From contig BSBN01000888.1 of the NCBI GenBank assembly GCA_027924645.1, positions 17,682,501 to 17,746,500 of the forward strand: DNA of 64,000 nt, read 5' to 3'. The DNA comes from Cunninghamia lanceolata (taxonomy: Eukaryota; Streptophyta; Pinopsida; Cupressales; Cupressaceae). Shown piece after piece: positions 11,931 to 23,180 of the stretch (position 1 is the stretch's first letter; each line of letters opens with the position of its first letter). Below the pieces are notes generated by a model. That model saw only the letters and a list, made by a program, of their open reading frames with translations. It did not search any database and was not told the origin of the DNA. The translations under genes and the position numbers were made by a program.

Positions 11931-13520
11931 CAATGACCTTGGGGGTTTTTCTCCACGCCCTATCCTATCTCACGTGCTGGCAACCATTATCTATTGTCTT
12001 TCACCCTGTCAAGGCATGGTCCCTGTCCCTTCACCATACCGCTCCCCATATGCCCCTGGTTCTAGCATTTGTCGCCTGGGTTCTGTGAATCAGTGCCTCC
12101 ATGCTTCTTTGGCAGGGGTCTGACCTATAAATGCAATGTAACTCTCTTGTTATGGAGGATGGTTTTTATTGGGGTCGTTATGCTGCCAATTTTTTTGTAG
12201 ACAGATCCTTTCTGTTTCTAAACATTTTGTATTGTAATGGTTTTTGGGGCCTTCATGATTAATATATACTGACTTCTCACCTCTCTAATGTCTAAATTTT
12301 TGTGTTTTAATTGTAGTTATAGCCTATTCTGTGGGTAAAATAGCTCCTCTACAAGTCTAAATTTCATACCGAAGCCTCAACCAGTCTCAAGTCTATGTGA
12401 ATCTTCCTTAGCACTAAAATAATCATTGTTGTGTCCACACGATGACCACCATCTCTCACTAAATCTGGTGTATCACCCCTTTTCCTTTCAGTCTCCTTCT
12501 AACTCTTTTCCCTTGCAAAATATTAGCACTAGGTTTAGTTGCATTCCTCTAAGTAATAGGTTTAGAGAGAGGAACCAGCCTTCTCTGGAGGTCTGATCTC
12601 AAATCACAAGGTCCCACACTTCGAGATCATTCCCATGTTACTCCGGATTGCTAAGTTTTCACAACTGCAGCAGAGGGTGCAAATCTGGGTGATAACAATA
12701 ACATCATAACATCTACCATCATATCATCAAATTTAAATCTAACAAGCCATCTAACCATCCATAAAGTAAAAAACATCTATTTAATCAAGTATAAGATAAG
12801 GTAATAAGGTCCATGTGTGGGATCAACAGTCCCCAATATCCACAAGACCATCATAAATCCATCGAAAGAGTACTATAAGAAAAATAGTATAGGTGAGGTA
12901 AAAGTAGGCCTCATAGGATATTAGATAAGGTTTTAGAATTTGGCTTAACACCTCCTAATTAAATTTTCTTGAAATTTTTATTCAAGCCTTATCAAGAATC
13001 CACTTTGTGCATATATTGCAATCATTGCATTCCATGAGACAACATTCCTTTAAGGCATCATGTCAAACAATTCATGTGCATTGTCTATGCTTCCACACAA
13101 GTTGCATACATGTCTACAAGGGCAATTGCAAATACAAGGTATATCCTTTATTCCTTGATGGTTGTCCATACCCTATTTTAAAGATCCTAATTTGGCATAG
13201 GTAGGGAGGATGCTTGAAAATTTTATGGAATTTGTTTTTACACGTTCCAACTACATTTTCTTGAAAGTTTATAAAGCCTTTTGAAAAAATTCATTTTTTG
13301 TATATCTTGCAATCATTGCACTCCATGAGATGATATCTCTTTGATGTGTCATGCCAAGTTGTTCACATGCCTTGTCTATGCTTCCAAATGTTATGTACAT
13401 GTCTACAATGGTAGATACAAGTACATCTGATAATATCCTTTATGCTTTCATATTTGTACATACATTGTTCCGAACATCCATTTTGGGCATAGCCAAGGAG
13501 GATGCTAGATAAGGTTGTCG
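11931..13520. repeat. Tandem duplication of ~1.6 kb, unit 2
   Basis: Second copy of 10335-11930. It differs by a few substitutions and by an 8-bp deletion near 13432, which changes the offset from 1596 to 1588. After about 13508 it continues into PPR pseudogene sequence that is absent from the end of unit 1. Confidence 0.9.
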
Positions 13521-13937
13521 AATCTGGATTTACACCTCCCAATTGTGTTTTCATGAACTTGTTTCTTTAAAGCCTTATTAAAAAATACATTTTATGCATA
13601 TCTTGCAATCATTGCATTCCATGAGACTGCATTTCTTTGAGGCATCATGTCAAACAATTCACATGCATTATCTATGCTTCTACACAAGTTGCATACATGT
13701 CTACAAGGGCAGTTGCAAATACAACATTTGATAAAATTCATATATCTTTTATTCTTTGATGGTTATCCATACCCTATTCCAAAGATCTTAATTTGGCAAA
13801 GGTAGGTAGGATGCTTCCAAAGGTTATAGAATTTGGTTTTACACATACAAATTGCATTTGTTGAATGTTGCTAAAGCTTTTTCAAAAAATCCATTTCATG
13901 GATATATTGCAATCATTGCATTCCATGAGGTGACATA
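12930..13937 (-). pseudogene. PPR protein pseudogene fragment (duplication unit 2 and beyond)
   Basis: This continues the same minus-strand PPR pseudogene. 13363-13554 reads PDSTTLSSILLGYAQNG followed by a PPR-like helix and then loses frame. Three or four ~300-bp blocks can be followed: 13000-13210, 13215-13510, 13515-13815 and 13820-13937. All carry the reverse complement of phrases such as CTTGTCTATGCTTCC, which encodes the KHRQGM segment, and CTACAAGGG. No block is open. In the coding direction the next part of the gene lies beyond the insert at 13938-14785. Confidence 0.8.
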
Positions 13938-14785
13938 TGATGCAAGAGCATCCCTAGTTGCAAAGCAATCTTGCATCAACCAAAAATATTTGCATTTTCT
14001 TTGGTTTTATTTCACTTTAGTTTAGTTTAGTTAGAGTTAAGTCAAAAGCAGTTTCAATAGTTTGGTCTGCATTTTACCATGTTGAAATTTAGAGTTTGTA
14101 GAGAAGGACTTAGCATCTAGACATCATCATGCAGATCATATCCAAAATTCAGATCATTTGGATTAGTTTCTAGAAAGATACCACTATCATAAGGTCAACT
14201 GTGTTCTCAGAACAAAGCATTTAGATAATCATCTAAGGACAAGGTTTACAAAGCAGTTCCATGACTTGCAAAGCTAAATGAAACATCATTCAAGGTACTT
14301 TGGGACATGGCCAAGCTTTCCTAAAATTTGTACCTTGTTGTATTCATTTGCGGAGGATTTCCATAGGTGTTAGGCTAACTTATTTGCTACTATAGGTTAC
14401 GTCTCTTCCATTGGAATTTGTAATCTTTCTTGGCTGACCTGGAGGATTCTTACAATTCAGAGATGATATATAATTGTGTAATAGATGCATAGGAAAGTAG
14501 TTAGTTAGTAATAGATAGCTCTGGAGTTAGATTTTCTTCTATAAGGGACTTCAAAGCCATACCTTGCGCATATGTTGTAACTAGGAAATCAAGCCTGTGT
14601 TCCCTTATTTCCATAGCCCGCATGTTACCGGCATGTAAGCATTTTAATTCTATGATAAGATGAGCATCTAAATCTTTTTTTGCATTCTAAAATTGAGTTT
14701 CTTCTGTTGTGTTTACTCTTGCTACACGACTTGGATAGTTCACTCTATGGACCCTCAGACTGTGACTACACCAGCATCTGTATCA
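13938..14785. mobile_element. Candidate solo LTR or small insert in the PPR pseudogene
   Basis: About 848 bp interrupts the PPR pseudogene: PPR-like sequence runs up to 13937 and resumes at 14786. The insert begins TGATGCAAGAGC and ends GCATCTGTATCA, so it has TG...CA ends and imperfect inverted termini, as LTRs do. Inside are features that fit an LTR promoter and leader, including a CTATAAGGG word near 14540. The five flanking bases on each side (ACATA and GGTGT) do not match, so no target duplication supports the call. A different kind of insertion remains possible. Confidence 0.4.
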
Positions 14786-14843
14786 GGTGTCATGAAAAAC
14801 TATTCACATGCCTTGTCTATGCTTCCACACTTTGCATACATGT
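14786..14843 (-). pseudogene. PPR pseudogene scrap between two insertions
   Basis: Only about 58 bp remain between the candidate solo LTR and the chromovirus. The words CACATGCCTTGTCTATGCTT and GCATACATGT match the other PPR blocks in this window. They end precisely where the chromovirus LTR begins, and the pseudogene resumes at 22486 on the far side. Confidence 0.75.
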
Positions 14844-16319
14844 TGATGCAGAGGCACCAAGGACTAAAAGGAAAAACTTCAAGAACTCAATCAAATGACT
14901 CAACAAGGCTCACTATTTTTTACAAAGATCAAATCTCTCATGAGAAAAAAGCTTTAACCCAACAATCATACTTGATCAAGACACAAAATATGAGTAGACT
15001 TCAAGGTAGACACTTCAAGGTTCTAAACCCAATCTTGATACTCCATCAAACTCGCCTTGCAGGGTCTAAGGATAGTAATTTTATTATACATTCCATGGGA
15101 CACTCACAGTACTAACTACTCTGCTTGAAACATAGTCACAATGTCCTCTTTGTAATGATCTTAACTTGAGTAGACTTAATCTATTTTAGATGCTCCTGTG
15201 ACAAGTCAACAACATATCAAAACACAACTAGTACCTTCTTGTGATAACTATCTTCAGTGAGGACTGGCAGAGTCAAAACAAGGCATAATGGACTGGTTTC
15301 ATAGAGGAATTCATCCTATTTCATCTCACATGACAATTATCAGATCTGGAGCACCTTGTGTTAGTGACAATGCCTAGCATTTCACTAATTTTCCACTTCC
15401 ACAGTTGATTGTTGACCCCTATTTGCTATTGTTCTTCTTTAGGTCCCAACACATGGTTTTTGTGGGTCCTTTACATGGCAAACTCAGTCCAACCCGTTCC
15501 CTTGCATCCAAAACCTTCACAAGTCATTAGGCTACCTATAATACAATCCATTCCATTGATCATAAGTAGAAAAGATCAGTGGAATGAGACAAAATACATC
15601 AAATTCAATCGAGAAGCCCTAACTCAGGGTTTAAGATAGTTTATGAGAAACCAGTGATTTCTTCAACCTAATCTATTGTCAAGCCCCCAATCAATGTTCA
15701 AATCAAAGATACTTTGATCTACTATCCATCCAAGGTGCTAATAGACTATGTTGATTCAGTATAGGCCTAGGTACAGGCTAGGAACGGTAAGAAAAACATA
15801 GAATTTATAGGAGAACTGAAGTTTCTTCATTTTTCTTCAATTCATTCTTCATCTATATTCAAAATGAATAGGTTCAAGACTTTAAGAAGCCTGTCACAAT
15901 GACTTGGAGTAGTTGGAGGGTAGTTTGAATTGATGGAAGGTGTAAAACTATTCTCCAACCATCAACTGCCCTGTTTATTAACTTTTGCAACTAATCACCA
16001 ATTTGGCAACTACCCTAGTTAGGATTTCATCGATTGGTTTAGGTTTAACAATGCCTTCAAACATTTTGACAATGTCATTAAACCTTTGATTAGGCACTAG
16101 ACTCCTTGACTTTGTCTTATATGCCTTAACAAGGCTTACAACATGATAATGTATGACTGCCTATTACACCTTAGAACTACTCCATCATACCATGACAACA
16201 ATATGAGCAAATTTGGACATAGTCCTTATTACAATCAAGTAAATGGTCTTCTAGAACATTATTAAAGCAAGAAAACATGAAAAAAAGACATATATAATCT
16301 CCTTGGTGCTCTTGCACCA
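14844..16319 (-). repeat. Chromovirus 3' LTR
   Basis: 1476 bp. On the plus strand it starts TGATGCAGAGG and ends TTGCACCA, giving TGGTG...CATCA in element orientation. It is paired with 21007-22485. A purine-rich AGGGAGTA lies just inside the element next to it (16320 onward, minus strand) and probably serves as the polypurine tract. Confidence 0.93.
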
Positions 16320-16341
16320 TACTCCCTAGGTGGAAAAGAAC

Positions 16342-16947
16342 TCAAGTCTCTTGAGGAAGTAGATCAGCAACTCTGACACCATGATTCAAGATGTCTTCTT
16401 CATTCATCCAACTGGCATCTTTAATGGGTAAACCACTCCACTTGACAAGGAACTGTTTGTAGGTTTTCCTTCTAGTCTTCTTCAAGACCTTGGTTTCTAA
16501 GATACATTCCAACTTCAAGGGTTGAGTGTGTGGAAGACCCTTAACCCATTCTTCATCTCCTACTACTGTCATATCTACCTCTGAATCTATATTATGATCA
16601 CCTTTGAAAGGAAACAAGTTTGAAACATTAAACATGGGAGATATGGCCAAGCCTTGAGGAAGCTCAATCTCATAGGCATTGGACCCAAACTTATGCACAA
16701 TCCGGCATGGTCCTATCTTCTTCATGAGGAGTTTGTTTGGCTGCCCCTTTGGAAGTCTCTCCTTCAAATGTACCATGACCAAATCCCCAACCTTATATTG
16801 TACATCTCTCCTCTCATTAGCTTTCTCCTCGTACTTGTGATTGTTATTTTGAAGAGTTTCTCTTACATTATCATGGATGTCCTTCATGGCCAATGCAAAG
16901 TCCTCACCTTGAGCACTCTTCCTCTCCAATCCATGGAGATCTCTCAA
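16342..16947 (-). pseudogene. Chromovirus integrase C-terminus with chromodomain
   Basis: A 201-codon open segment. The integrase C-terminal module includes a GPY/F-type motif (here IGPCRIV, around residue 85), followed by the FNVSNLFPF segment. Residues ~145-195 form a chromodomain: LETKVLKKTRRK, then FLVKWSGLP and ASWMNEEDI, with the aromatic and acidic positions usual for the fold. In chromoviruses this domain directs integration to particular chromatin. The segment ends with LLPQET and a stop 23 bp from the LTR. It is separated from the integrase core by a frame break near 16950-17025. Confidence 0.9.
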
Positions 16948-17025
16948 TTCAAGAATACCTCTTGGGTGAGCACCATAAAAAATCTCAAATGGACTCCTTC
17001 ATGTGCTTCTATTGGTGGAATCATT

Positions 17026-17793
17026 TTAATAAAACTCAGCTTGAGGGATGATCATATCCCATGCCTCTCCATGTTGTTTGGTAAGACACCTGCGAAGATT
17101 TCCCAAGGACCTATTCACCACCTTAGTTTGGCCATTAATCTGAGGGTGATAGGCTGAAGTGAATGACAACTGAGTACCCAACTTCTTCCAAAAAGTGCGC
17201 AAAAAGTGGCCTACAAACTTTGGATCCTTGTCAGTCACAATCTTAAGAGGCAAACTAGGGATTCTAACAATTTCTTTGAAGAACAAACCAGCAATGTGTG
17301 AAGCATCCTTAGTGCATTTACATGGCAAGAAATGAGCCATCTTACTGAATCTATCCACAACAACAAATATACTATCAAAGCCTTTTTGTGTCCTAGGAAG
17401 ACCCAAGACAAAATCCATGCTAGTACTTACCCATGGTCTATTAGGAATAGGAAGTGGTTGATATAGACCAGCATTAGATGAAGTACCCTTTGACCTTTGA
17501 CAAATACTACAACATTCAAAAAAAATTCTGATATCTGATTGCATTTTAGGCAAAAAATAAAACCTCTTCACCTGATCCAATATTTTATCCAGCCCAAAGT
17601 GACCTCCTAGTCCACCACAATGTTTTTCCTTGATGATGTTCTCCCTCATGGAACACCTAGGAACACATAGTTGGCTGCCTTTGAACAACAACCCATACTG
17701 CAACAAAAACTCAAAAAATTTAGAATGATAAGAGTCTAAAAACTTTGAACAAACTTCATATACCTCCTTGAAATCTTCATCATCTTGGTACAT
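17026..17793 (-). pseudogene. Chromovirus integrase zinc-binding and core domains
   Basis: Residues 58 and 65 (His) with Cys95 and Cys98 form the HHCC zinc-binding domain. The catalytic core has Asp127 (SMDFVLGLP) and Asp188 (VTDKDPKF), with the expected 35-residue spacing to position 224. That position is Lys (GQTKVVNRS, codon at 17122-17124) instead of the catalytic Glu. Strand transfer requires all three acidic residues, so this copy could not integrate even if its frame were open. The change is a single G-to-A in the coding strand. Confidence 0.93.
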
Positions 17794-17964
17794 ATGTTTG
17801 AGAGCATCAACCCCTACACTTTGTAACTAAATTTGTTGAACCATACACACCCTTCTACTCAATGCATCTGCCACTTTGTTGGCCTACCCCTTCTTGTGTT
17901 TGATTGAAAAAGTATATTATTGGAGTTGTTCAACCCATTTCATGTGCCTATGGTTGAGTTTCTC
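17794..17964 (-). pseudogene. Chromovirus RNase H to integrase linker, out of frame
   Basis: Continuation of the pol gene between the RNase H and integrase segments. Translation in shifting frames gives phrases typical of the family, but stops prevent a continuous frame. Confidence 0.6.
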
Positions 17965-18219
17965 CTATGAATTCTGAAAACTAAGTGCATGGTTGTCAGT
18001 ATAAACATTAAACTCTTTAGGAAAAAGATAGTGCCTCCATTTATTCAAAGCTTGCACCATTGCATACAATTCCAAGTCATAAGTAGAGTACTTTCTCTTA
18101 GCATCATTCAATTTTTCACTAAAGAAAGCAACAGGCTTGCCTTCTTGACTTAGGACAACCTCTATAGAAAGGTTACTAGCATCACATTCCACCACAAACA
18201 AGTTGTTAAAGTTGGGCAA
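17965..18219 (-). pseudogene. Chromovirus RNase H
   Basis: An open stretch of 84 codons with the Gypsy RNase H signature: VVECDASN (catalytic Asp), GKPVAFFSEKL, YSTYDLELYAMV (catalytic Glu) and VYTDNHAL (catalytic Asp). The enzyme removes the RNA strand during reverse transcription. The downstream end of the domain runs into stops. Confidence 0.9.
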
Positions 18220-19092
18220 AACAAGAATGGTCTATTGTGCTACCTTTTGTTTTAGAATCTCAAAAGAATCATTGGCTATCTTTGTCCAAGAAAACTTACA
18301 TTTCTACCCCTTCTTTATGGTATCCAAAATTGGTGCACAAATATGACTAAAACCCCTTATGAACTTCCTATAAAATGTTGCCAAACCATGAAAAATTTTC
18401 ACATCACCTACTATTTTTGGAGTTGGCCATGACAAAATAGCTTCTACCTTTGCTGGATCCATCTTCAAACTACCTTAGGAAATGACAAAACCAAGATAAG
18501 TGAGTTCTTCCTTCATGAAGACACTATTTTCCATGTTGATCATCAATTGTTCATCATGTAGTTTCTTCAAAACCTGATCCAAATGTTGCAAATGCTCTTC
18601 CTTAGTCTTGCTGAAAACAAGAATGTCATCCAGGTATACCACAACAAATTTGCCAATGAAATCCTTCAACACTTTATTCATGAGACACATAAAAGTACTT
18701 GGGGAATTAGATAGACCAAATGGCATCACCAACCACTCATAAAGACCCTCATTTTTTTTAAATTCAATCTTCCATTCATCCCCTTGCTTTATCCTAATTT
18801 GATGATACACACTCTTAAGATCAATCTTAGAAAAATATCTAGCCCCTCCCAAATAGTCCATTAGGTCCTCAATCCTTGGCATAGGGAACCTATATATTAT
18901 GGCAATCTTGTTAATGGTTCTAGAATCTATACACAACCTCCATTTACCATCCTTTTTAGGGGCTAGGACTATTGGGACAGCATATGGGCTAAGGCTCTTT
19001 CTTACCAATCCCTTATCCAACAATTCTTGCACTTGCTTAGCAATCTCTTGATTTTGAGAAGGTGTCATCTTGTAGGTTGCTTTGTTTGGCAA
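18220..19092 (-). pseudogene. Chromovirus reverse transcriptase
   Basis: The open part (18475-19092, 205 codons) covers fingers and palm: GKWRLCIDSRTIN, FSKIDLKSVYHQIRI, MPFGLSNSPSTF and the catalytic VVYLDDILVFS, whose two Asp codons lie at 18625-18630. A TAA ends the frame after GFVIS, where the family usually has Gln, so a CAA-to-TAA change is likely. Beyond it the connection region continues with [12 protein letters not shown]. The protein would copy element RNA into DNA inside virus-like particles. Confidence 0.92.
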
Positions 19093-19534
19093 AGTAGATG
19101 TTGGTATGAAGTCAATTTAATGGCTTATGTCCCTAATAGGTGGCAAGTCATTAGACATTTCTTCTACCATAATCCCCTTATACTTCTCTAACAATTGCTA
19201 CACCTCCTTTGGAACCTCTTCCTTACTAGGATAATGCAAACTAGGACTGTTTTTAGGCTTCAAAATCAGAGCATACCCTTGGGTTCCTTCCTCCTTAAGG
19301 GTATCTAGAAACTCTTTACTACTCACAATCATGACACTTGACCCAACACTCTTCTCTACATTCTCATCAGGCAAAGGATCCATTCTTGGTTATAATGAAA
19401 GAATTAGTTTTACCATCATGTTGTGATTGAACATCATATTTCCATGGACATCCTAAGAGAAAATCACAAGCATCCATGGGAATTATATCACACAAAATCT
19501 TGTCCTTATATTCCCATATCTCAAATTCTACCCA
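19093..19534 (-). pseudogene. Chromovirus protease to RT spacer
   Basis: Degenerate pol sequence in which an open stretch of about 60 codons (19198-19383) can be read (SVMIVSSKEFLDTL, GYALILKPK). This region normally joins protease to RT. It contains several stops and has no catalytic motif of its own. Confidence 0.65.
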
Positions 19535-19930
19535 TTATTGTTCATCTACCAAAACTTGTTGCCCCTTATTCAACCATGATACTTTATAAGGACTAACATG
19601 AGGAAGTCTTTTCAATTTCAACTTGTCTACCATTTCAATGGAAACCAAATTTTCAGTTGAGCCTAAATCAACAATTACCTTGCAAATCTTACCATAGGCC
19701 TTGCATGTTGTCTTGAACAATGTCTTCCTTTGAGGGGGTTCTTGTGTTTGAGGCACCTTCAACATGGTTCTTCTCATCATCAAAGTTTCTCCTTCATGGA
19801 CTAGGGCTACACTTCCAATTGGTGAGTTAACACTTTGGCAATCTTCCTCTTGGATCAATTGGTTCCTTCTCTCTCCTCCATGAGAGCTTGAGGCTTGCTT
19901 TTCAGGACATTTGAAGGCTAGATGTCCCAC
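19535..19930 (-). pseudogene. Chromovirus zinc knuckle end and aspartic protease
   Basis: The frame begins at the end of the gag zinc knuckle (GHLAFKCPEK). In the same frame upstream, the first two Cys of the expected CCHC motif read as Tyr and a stop, so the knuckle is broken. The protease active site reads VDLGSTENLVS: the catalytic Asp and Gly remain, but the middle residue, normally small and polar, is Leu. KLKRLPHVSPYKVSWLN is typical of chromovirus proteases. The enzyme would process the Gag-Pol polyprotein. Confidence 0.85.
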
Positions 19931-20916
19931 TTGGTTTTAATTGTAGTACCTTCCTATGAAGACATTAGGACCTCTTCCTGGTCCACCGAATCTACCCCTT
20001 CTATTGGGCCTCCTTTATCTAAAGCCTCCTCTAGAACCTAATTCTCCACTTTGCTCTTGGGAACTAGATTCTCCTTGACTTCTTTGGGACTAATTTCTGA
20101 CTTCAAAACTGCCCTAAAATTTCTGCCACCTCTTCCTCTACTTTACTGCTCACCTTTCCTCTTCAACTTGTCTTCAACCCTTAATGCCACTTGAAAGCAT
20201 TTATCGATGGTTTCAAGGGTTAATAGACTAATTTAATCTTGAATATTAAACATCAAACCATTTAAACACCTTGCCACTTTACCTTTTTCATCCTCCATGT
20301 ACCCACAACAAAGAGAGAACTTGTGAAACTCCTTGGTGTAGGTGGCCACATCCAAATCTCTTTGCTTGAGATTTTTCATCTTCTTGTAGATATGTACCTC
20401 ATAGTCTGATGGAAGAAATTGGGACTTGATCCTCTCCAACATTATGCTCCATGAAGAGATCATTAACTTCCCATTCTTTATCCTCTCACCTTGGGTGTAA
20501 TTCCACCATGTAAGGGGTGCACCTTTGAGTTTAGTTTTTTCAAACTTCACCCTCTTGTTCTCAAGAACTTCTTTGTATTCAAAATAGTTTTTTAAAGCCT
20601 CAATCCACTCCATGTCTTCATCAGCATTCATCTTGCCACTAAACATGGGAATCTCCAACCAAGCCTCTGAAGAATCCTTGCCAATTGCCTTGATGGCCTG
20701 AAGGAAATGTTTTTGATCTACAGGTACCTCTACCTCTTCTTGATCTTCTTCTTCCTCCTCCTTTTCTTCTTCTTCATCAGAACGTTCATCTATCCTCTTC
20801 CCTATCCTCAATGCCTTCAACTCTACTTGGAGTGCTTCCTTGACTCCACTTTTGATCTTTTCTTCCATCTCCTTGAACTTCTTAACCACCTCGGTGGTCA
20901 TCCCCTTTAGAGGCAT
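19931..20916 (-). pseudogene. Chromovirus gag
   Basis: The open part (20233-20916) starts at an ATG (20914-20916), 75 bp from the primer site. It has an acidic Glu-rich stretch near residues 50-65, then the retrotransposon gag domain: WLEIPMFSGK, WIEALKNYFEYKEV, APLTWWNYTQ, LPSDYE, and LKQRDLDVATYTKEF. Gag forms the particle shell. A TAA follows NIQD. The remaining sequence toward the zinc knuckle continues in broken frames, with arginine- and glycine-rich remnants. Confidence 0.88.
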
Positions 20917-20990
20917 ATTGCTAGCCTATCCTTCACTCTCCTCTACTAAAATATACCAGGCCTTACACAACCAACAACAAAACCTTTTAT

Positions 20991-21003
20991 GGCTCTGATA
21001 CCA
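20991..21003 (-). other. Chromovirus primer binding site
   Basis: In element orientation the sequence TGGTATCAGAGCC lies three bases inside the 5' LTR. It matches the 3' end of plant initiator-methionine tRNA, the usual primer for this group. Its position fixes the inner border of the 5' LTR at 21007. Confidence 0.93.
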
Positions 21004-21006
21004 CTA

Positions 21007-22485
21007 TGATGTAGAGGCACCAAGGACTGAAAGGAAAAACTTCAAGAACTCAATCAAATGACTCAACAAGGCTCACTATTTTTGACAGAGATCAAATCTC
21101 TCATGAGAAAAAAGCTTTAACCCAACAATCATACTTGATCAAGACACAAAATATGAGTAGACTTCAGGGCAGACACTTCAAGGTTCATAACCCAATCTAG
21201 ATACTCCATCGAACTCACTGTGCAGGGTCTAAGGACAATAATTTTATTGTACATTCAATGGGATAGTCACAATCCTAACTACTCTACTTGAAAGGAAATC
21301 ACAATGTCCTCTTTGTAATGATCTTAACTTGAGCAGACTTAATCTATTTTAGATGCTCCTATGACAAGTAAACAAAATATCAAAACACAACTAGTACCTT
21401 CTTGTGATAACTATCTTTGATGAGGACTAGCAGAGTCAGAACAAGGCAGAATGGACTGGTTTCACAGAGGAATTCATCCTATTTCTTGTCACAGAACCAT
21501 TATGAGATCTAGAGCACCTTGTGTTAGTGACAATGCCTAGCATTTCACTGATTTTCCACTTCCATAGTCGATTGTTGACCCCTATTTGCTATTGTTCTTT
21601 TTTAGGTCCCAACACATGGTTTTGTTGGTTCCTTTACACAACAAACTCAGTCCATCCCATTCCCTTGCATCCAAACCCTTCACAAGTCTTTGGACTACCT
21701 ACAATACAATCCATTCCACTGATCATAAATAGAAAAGATCAATGGAATGAGAGAAAATACATCAAATTCACTCAGGAAGCACTAACTCAAGGTTTAAGAT
21801 AGTTTATGAGAAACCAGTGATTTCTTCAACCTAATCTATTATCAAGCCCCCAATCAATGTTCAAATCCAAGATACTTCAATCTACTATCCATCCAAGGTA
21901 CTAATAGACTATGAAGATTCTATACAAGGCTAGGTATGGGTTGGGAATAGTAAGAAAAACATAGAATTTATAGGATAACTGAAGTTTCTTCATTTTTCTT
22001 CACTTCAATCTTCATCTGCACTCAAAATGAATAGGTTCAAGACTTTAAGAAGCCTGTCACGATGACGTGGAGTAGTTGGAGGGTAGTTTGACTTGATGGA
22101 AGGTGTAAAACTATTCGCCAACCATCAACTACCATGTTTATTAACTTCTGCAACTAATTACCAGTTTGGCAACTGCCATGTTTAGGACTGCATCGATTGG
22201 TTTAGGCTTAACAATGCCTTCAAACATTTTGACAATGTCGTTAAACCTTGGATTAGGAACTAGAGTTCTTGACTCTTTCCTATATGCCTTACAACATGAT
22301 AATGTATGACTGCCTATTACACCTTAGAACTACTACATCATACCATGACAACAATATGAGCAAATTTGGACATAGTCCTTATTACAATCAAGTAAATGGT
22401 CTTCTAGGACCTTATTGAAGCAAAGAAACATGAACCACAAACATGAAAACAAGACATATATAATCTCCTTGGTGCTCTTGCACCA
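21007..22485 (-). repeat. Chromovirus 5' LTR
   Basis: 1479 bp, starting TGATGTAGAGG on the plus strand and ending TTGCACCA at 22485. It is a diverged copy of 14844-16319 with many transitions and a few indels. It would carry the element promoter. Open frames in it are duplicated in the other LTR and carry no motif. Confidence 0.93.
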
Positions 22486-22690
22486 CCTATCTACAAGGGT
22501 AGCTACAAATAAAGCATCTAATAAAATTCCTATATCCTTTATGCTTTGACGGTTATCCATACTCTGTTCTAAAGACCCCATTTTGTCATAGGCAAGGAGG
22601 ATGCTGGATAAGGTTATGGAATTCAGATTTACACCTGCCAATTGTATTTTTTTGTAAGTTTCTTTGAAGCTTCATCAAAAAACTATTTTG
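22486..22690 (-). pseudogene. PPR pseudogene, part upstream of the chromovirus insertion
   Basis: The minus strand reads GVNLNSITLSSILLAY, GSLEQSM, SIKDIGILLDALFVATLVD and is then cut by the chromovirus LTR. The interrupted helix would continue in the scrap at 14786-14843. The fragment lacks a start and has stops upstream near 22650. Confidence 0.8.
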
Positions 22691-22710
22691 TGCACATATT
22701 GAAATCATTT

Positions 22711-23180
22711 CATTCCTTCATTTGTGATGTGCATAACATTCCTTCATTTGTGATGTGCGTAACATGCTATAATTGTACATGCTTACAACAAGGATTCATG
22801 CTACAATGAAGCACAACATGAGGAAATAAGAAGATGCATATTTACAACACTTAAGAATATGTTGTAGTGTCTCTCATGTCATTAATATATGTTATATCGC
22901 ATACATTCTCATGCAAACAGATAAACTATGTTTTCATCTTCACATACATGGGTTACAACATTCCTTCATTTGTGATGTACATACCATGCTATAATTGTAC
23001 ATGCTTACAAGTAATTCATGCTACAATGAAGCACAACATGATGAAATAAGAAGATGCATATTTATAACACTTAAGAATATGTATTATAGTGTTTCTCATG
23101 TCATCAATATATGTTATATATCTTACTTTCTCATGCAAATGGATAAACTATGTTTTCATCTTCACACATATGGCTTACAA
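22711..23180. repeat. Small tandem repeats: 26-bp pair and 222-bp pair
   Basis: CATTCCTTCATTTGTGATGT occurs at 22711 and again at 22737, and once more about 222 bp later. A 222-bp unit (22738-22959) is followed by its diverged copy (22960 to about 23181). CATGCTATAATTGTACATGC recurs at 22764 and 22986, and TTCACA words recur at 22939 and 23161. No coding content is seen. Confidence 0.9.

Larger units (their letters stand above)
14844..22485 (-). mobile_element. Ty3/Gypsy chromovirus, 7.6 kb, degenerate
   Basis: Complete but broken LTR retrotransposon on the minus strand: 5' LTR at 21007-22485, primer site, gag, protease, RT, RNase H, integrase with chromodomain, 3' LTR at 14844-16319. The flanks are CATGT on the left and CCTAT on the right. 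They match at three of five positions, and removing the element rejoins the PPR pseudogene as CATGT-CTACAAGG, exactly the word seen in its other copies. This supports a decayed 5-bp target duplication. The LTRs differ at roughly 20 to 25 positions in their first 300 bases by eye, so the insertion is old. Every coding segment carries stops or frameshifts. Confidence 0.95.

Noticed and set aside
15409..15639. Open frame duplicated at 21521-21802
   Set aside because: Both copies lie inside the chromovirus LTRs and show no domain. The frame is an LTR shadow.
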